A stretch of 64,000 bases of DNA from NCBI GenBank assembly GCA_964391015.1, contig CAYMKU010000008.1, positions 1 to 64,000 of the forward strand, given 5' to 3'. The notes below the pieces were generated by a model, which was not told the DNA's origin, did no database searches, and was given only the letters and a program-made list of their open reading frames with translations. Position numbers and translations under genes: made by a program. Positions 60,954 to 64,000 of the stretch are shown in pieces (position 1 is the first letter of the stretch; every line of letters begins with the position of its first letter). The stretch is from XYD12-FULL-36-8 sp964391015 (GTDB taxonomy: Bacteria > Bacteroidota > Ignavibacteria > Ignavibacteriales > Ignavibacteriaceae).

Positions 60954-63047
60954 TTATTTCAAAAGCACCATACTCTTTGTCTGAACAAAGTCCTCTGTTT
61001 GAATCCTATAAAAATACACACCGCTCGGATATTCACTAGCATTCCAATCAGTCTGATAACTTCCGGTGTTCAATACTTCATTAACTAATGTCTCAACTTC
61101 CCTTCCTAACAAATCATAAATTAGAAGTTTTACGAATGATTTCTTTGGGACATCGAATTTGATATTAGTAATGGGATTAAATGGGTTTGGAAAATTTTGT
61201 TTCAAACTAAATCCGGATGGAACTTCCGCGCTTATGTTTTGTATTCCTATAATTTCCGAAAGTGATCGATGCCAAACAGAGAAGTAAGAGGTTCCGGCAA
61301 AAATGTCATTACCTGCAATTAATAATTCAGTTACACCTGGAATTTGATTGAAGCCTTGATTTTTCTCTATCCAAGTAACTCCATCATTAGTAGTCAAATA
61401 AACACCATTATAATTAGACCCAGAAACACCTGCAAAGATATTGCTTCCGTCAATTAAAATAGATTGTATTCTATAACCACTTAAACCCAATAATGACCAG
61501 TTGGCACCGTTGTTTGTTGATTTATAAATGCCTGCATTTGCACCAATAGCTCCTGCATAAATAGAATTCCCATTCATCGCAAGACAAGCGATATTTGCAG
61601 TAAGAGAAGTTTGTGACCATGTGCTGCCATTATCAAAAGAAATATAAACACCGGACCTGCCAACTAAAATAGTGTCTCCTTTAATCAATATTGAATTTAC
61701 TCCATGGTTGTAAGAAGTTTGCACCCAGTTGTCTCCACCGTTTATGGACTTGTATAAATCAAAAACATCTCCTGCGAATACATTATTGCCGCTTGCGGCT
61801 ACCGCATCTATTGCAACATTGCTTAGTCCGGTATAAACCCAATTTAAACCATTGTTTGAACTCTTATAAATTCCACCTTCAATTGACGAAAAACCTCGAA
61901 GACCTGCGAATACATAAGAACCATTGAAAGCCATGGAGCCTATTGATTCGAAAGGTAATCCGTTGCTTGAGGGAATCCAATTGTTTCCATTATTAGTTGA
62001 TCTAAAAATTCCATCTCCCTGGGTTCCTGCTAATATTGTATTTCCAATCAAAACCAAAGAAGATATATATTCTGTTGGAAGTCCAATTCTTTCCCAATTG
62101 TTTCCCAAATTTGCTGAATAATAAATACCAGTTATTGTTTGACTAGCATATGATCCCCCACAATAAATCCCGGTGTAATTAGATGAAATGGACGGAATAT
62201 ATGTATTATTATTTAAACCACTACTTACCTTAATCCAATTTGCTCCATTATTTGAGCTTCTGTATATACCGGTATCTCCGGAAGCAAAAAAGTTATTACT
62301 GTAATAATGAACATATTGTGTTGTTCTAACTGAATTCGTAGATGACCAATTATTTCCATTATTAGAACTATAATAAATTCCGGTAGAGGTTGAGTTTGAA
62401 GCTGCAACTATATTATTACCGTTTAAGGCAATGTGAACATAACTGCCAAAGGTCGTTAATTTTGTCGACCAATTGTCACCATTATTTGTACTTAAGTAAA
62501 CAATATTTCCTGCCCCCACAAATATATTGTTACTTGACACTTCAATTGATCTTACCACACTTCCGCTTAATCCAACGGGCGTCCAGCTAGCTCCCTGGTC
62601 AGAACTTCTATAAATTCCATCAGCCCCAGCAAATATATAATTCCCGGCAATTCCGATTGATTTCACATCTATATTTAGCATTCCAGCGAAAGTCCAATTG
62701 GTATCGTTCAATGGTTTTTTATAGATTCCTTTGTCGAAAATCCCTGCTCCACCTGCAGCAGCATATATCATTTGGTTATTCGTATCAATTTCAATTGCAT
62801 ATATTACATTTCCTTCTAATCCAATTCGCATCCAGATTATACCGTTGTTTGTACTTTTATAAATACCAAGTATATCAGGGCTTCCTGCTGTACTTCCTGC
62901 ATATATATCATTCCCGTTTCCGCATACAACCGAAATCTGGCCTCCATGGGGTCCATTCGATTGAATCCATTGTGAAAGGCAATTTTCAATGTTCATTGAA
63001 CATTGTGAAATAATTGAAATTGTTAAAATGGAAATTAGTTTTTTCAT
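60954..63047 (-). CDS. Large T9SS-secreted BNR/YCF48-like propeller protein
   Basis: A 697-residue exported protein: a signal peptide (residues 1-26, MKKLISILTISIISQCS...), then about fourteen blades each with the form KSTNNGxxWxxxGL...VIAG, i.e. BNR/Sortilin-like propellers (perhaps two seven-bladed units), and a C-terminal T9SS domain (LKQNFPNPFNPITNIKFDV to SGVYFYRI). It is related to the 4596 protein at the other flank, which carries a dockerin-like tail instead. Expected to be surface attached or secreted; ligand unknown. Ribosome-binding site aaggagc upstream of the ATG. Confidence 0.85.
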   Translation of the reverse strand: MKKLISILTISIISQCSMNIENCLSQWIQSNGPHGGQISVVCGNGNDIYAGSTAGSPDILGIYKSTNNGIIWMRIGLEGNVIYAIEIDTNNQMIYAAAGGAGIFDKGIYKKPLNDTNWTFAGMLNIDVKSIGIAGNYIFAGADGIYRSSDQGASWTPVGLSGSVVRSIEVSSNNIFVGAGNIVYLSTNNGDNWSTKLTTFGSYVHIALNGNNIVAASNSTSTGIYYSSNNGNNWSSTNSVRTTQYVHYYSNNFFASGDTGIYRSSNNGANWIKVSSGLNNNTYIPSISSNYTGIYCGGSYASQTITGIYYSANLGNNWERIGLPTEYISSLVLIGNTILAGTQGDGIFRSTNNGNNWIPSSNGLPFESIGSMAFNGSYVFAGLRGFSSIEGGIYKSSNNGLNWVYTGLSNVAIDAVAASGNNVFAGDVFDLYKSINGGDNWVQTSYNHGVNSILIKGDTILVGRSGVYISFDNGSTWSQTSLTANIACLAMNGNSIYAGAIGANAGIYKSTNNGANWSLLGLSGYRIQSILIDGSNIFAGVSGSNYNGVYLTTNDGVTWIEKNQGFNQIPGVTELLIAGNDIFAGTSYFSVWHRSLSEIIGIQNISAEVPSGFSLKQNFPNPFNPITNIKFDVPKKSFVKLLIYDLLGREVETLVNEVLNTGSYQTDWNASEYPSGVYFYRIQTEDFVQTKSMVLLK

Positions 63048-63315
63048 TTCGTTGCTCCTTCGATTATTTAAAATAGTTAGATTAATTAAATTTACTTCTT
63101 AAAACTATTATTTATCGAAAATTAAGAATTTAGTTTTGCTAAATCAAATTAAATTATTTTGGAGATTGATGAAACTGAGATTTGGTTGTAACCGATCGGG
63201 GAACATGTTGGTCAAATATTCAATTTTCATAGATGGTTTAAAACCATTTAAAAATTTAATTTTGAATTTCGCAATCTTAGTCAAGTTTAAGTTTTTACTT
63301 GCCTCTTTCCCCGCC

Positions 63316-63590
63316 GTTGTTGGTGTTCCAAAAAGTTTGCATATGTAATCTTTAAAATTTATAACACTTTTTGTGCAAACTTTTTGGTCACCAACAACAA
63401 AAAGCTTCCAATAGGTAATCAGCCTTGTTTAACATTGATAAATTCTTCCTGTGAAATTAATTTTACATCGAGATTATGAACAAAAAAATTTGGGAGTGAT
63501 GATAAATAATTTTTACTTCTTTTCCCGCCGTTTTGGTCACCAACAACAAAAAGAAAATTTGGGAATGATGATAAAAATTTTTACTTCTTT
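63316..63590. repeat. Cluster of inverted and direct repeats
   Basis: gttgttggtgttccaaaaag (63316) pairs with the region ctttttggtcaccaacaac (63380-63398). Parts of this motif recur at 63533-63548, and a block aatttgggaNtgatgataaa...tttttacttcttt occurs twice (63486-63522 and 63555-63590). They precede the decayed Y1 transposase and look like the palindromic ends such transposases act on. The 63048-63315 gap holds no gene. Confidence 0.55.
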
Positions 63591-64000
63591 ACTGCAACCG
63601 TTCTAGAATGGAAACACATCCTGAAGTTTGATAAATATAAAGACATCATAGTTGAGAGTTTTAAATTTCTGGTAAAAGAAAAAAGAGTCAGGATCTTTGC
63701 TTTTGTCATAATGCCAAATCATTTTCATACTGTCTGGAAAATAAACAAGAGTCTTTAGAAATCTGATTTTCAGAGAGATTCAATGAAATACACCGGTCAA
63801 ATAATTCTAAGGGATTTAAACTAATTATAAAGAAATACACAGATCATTGTATGTGGTAGCAAAGAACAGGAATCATCAGTTCTGGGAAAGAAGCCCTCTT
63901 TCAATACCAATGTACTCACAGAAAGTAGTTAAACAGAAAATATATTACATTCATGGAAATCCCATTAATCCCAAATGGAATCTCGGAGATGAGCCACAGG
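63582..64000 (+). pseudogene. Decayed Y1 (REP-associated-type) transposase, cut by window end
   Basis: Conceptual translation in two frames: FFTATVLEWKHILKFDKYKD, then FAFVIMPNHFHTVWKINKSL with the HxH of the HUH site, then a stop, and after a frameshift NYKEIHRSLYVVAKNRNHQF, SPLSIPMYSQKVVKQKIYYI with the catalytic Tyr region, and HGNPINPKWNLGDEP. This is the Y1/IS200-like family in its REP-associated (RAYT) form. At least one in-frame stop and one frameshift show that it is inactive. It continues beyond 64000. Confidence 0.75.

Noticed and set aside
1..64000. rRNA genes or a full prophage
   Set aside because: No rRNA-like sequence and no capsid, terminase, portal or tail-assembly genes; the fibre-like protein has a signal peptide and stands alone.

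Overview
The window is AT-rich DNA from a bacterium of the Bacteroidota/Chlorobiota (FCB) group, most like an Ignavibacteria-type genome. The reasons are several secreted proteins that end in a type IX secretion (T9SS) C-terminal sorting domain introduced by an NPFNP-type motif, many secreted YCF48/BNR-like beta-propellers, weak Shine-Dalgarno use, and low GC. This placement is inferred from protein style only; no marker gene is present.

Layout. (1) 1-6375 is the left chromosomal flank: decayed toxin-antitoxin modules, a dienelactone hydrolase, a rhomboid protease, a palindromic REP/MITE-like repeat, a YjbQ-family protein and two secreted propeller proteins. (2) 6376-60017 is an island of about 53.6 kb inserted in a tRNA-Lys(CTT) gene. 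The first 41 nt of that tRNA are left alone at 6376-6416 and repeated in the intact tRNA at 59977-60049. Paired GCTACGATTT repeats, probably integrase arm sites, lie just inside both ends. (3) 60050-64000 is the right flank: a VapBC-type pair, a remnant of a small zinc-ribbon gene, a large T9SS propeller protein and a decayed Y1 (REP-associated-type) transposase.

Inside the island. Mobility genes are three tyrosine recombinases, a small HTH excisionase-like protein, a degenerate primase-like protein, a VirD4/HerA-like ATPase, two replication-relaxation-like proteins, RadC and an ArdC antirestriction protein. No relaxase or mating-pore gene is recognisable. Defence-like cargo is dense: a four-gene operon (YwgA-like, PD-(D/E)XK nuclease, tRNA-guanine-transglycosylase-like, SIR2-like); a SIR2-TPR protein; a TIR plus DUF6602-like pair; an Rx4H HEPN protein; a frameshifted HNH nuclease; a 1211-residue membrane protein with a TrkA-like NAD-binding domain plus a coiled-coil partner; and an SNase-like protein. 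A tightly coupled five-gene operon (hydrolase, hexapeptide acyltransferase, TIR/deoxyribosyltransferase-like protein, adenylation domain, acyl carrier protein) looks like a small-molecule or signal synthesis system. The island also carries secreted T9SS proteins, an FkbM methyltransferase and a tRNA-Ala.

The strongest leads for something undescribed are the TGT-like/SIR2 operon (6565-10126), the adenylation/ACP/TIR-like operon (36331-40607), and a structured nucleic-acid motif found twice with compensating stem changes (36095-36174 and 43514-43584), one copy directly upstream of ardC. Several genes look broken by a single missing base, often in a short homopolymer run, so uncorrected consensus errors should be excluded before calling them pseudogenes.
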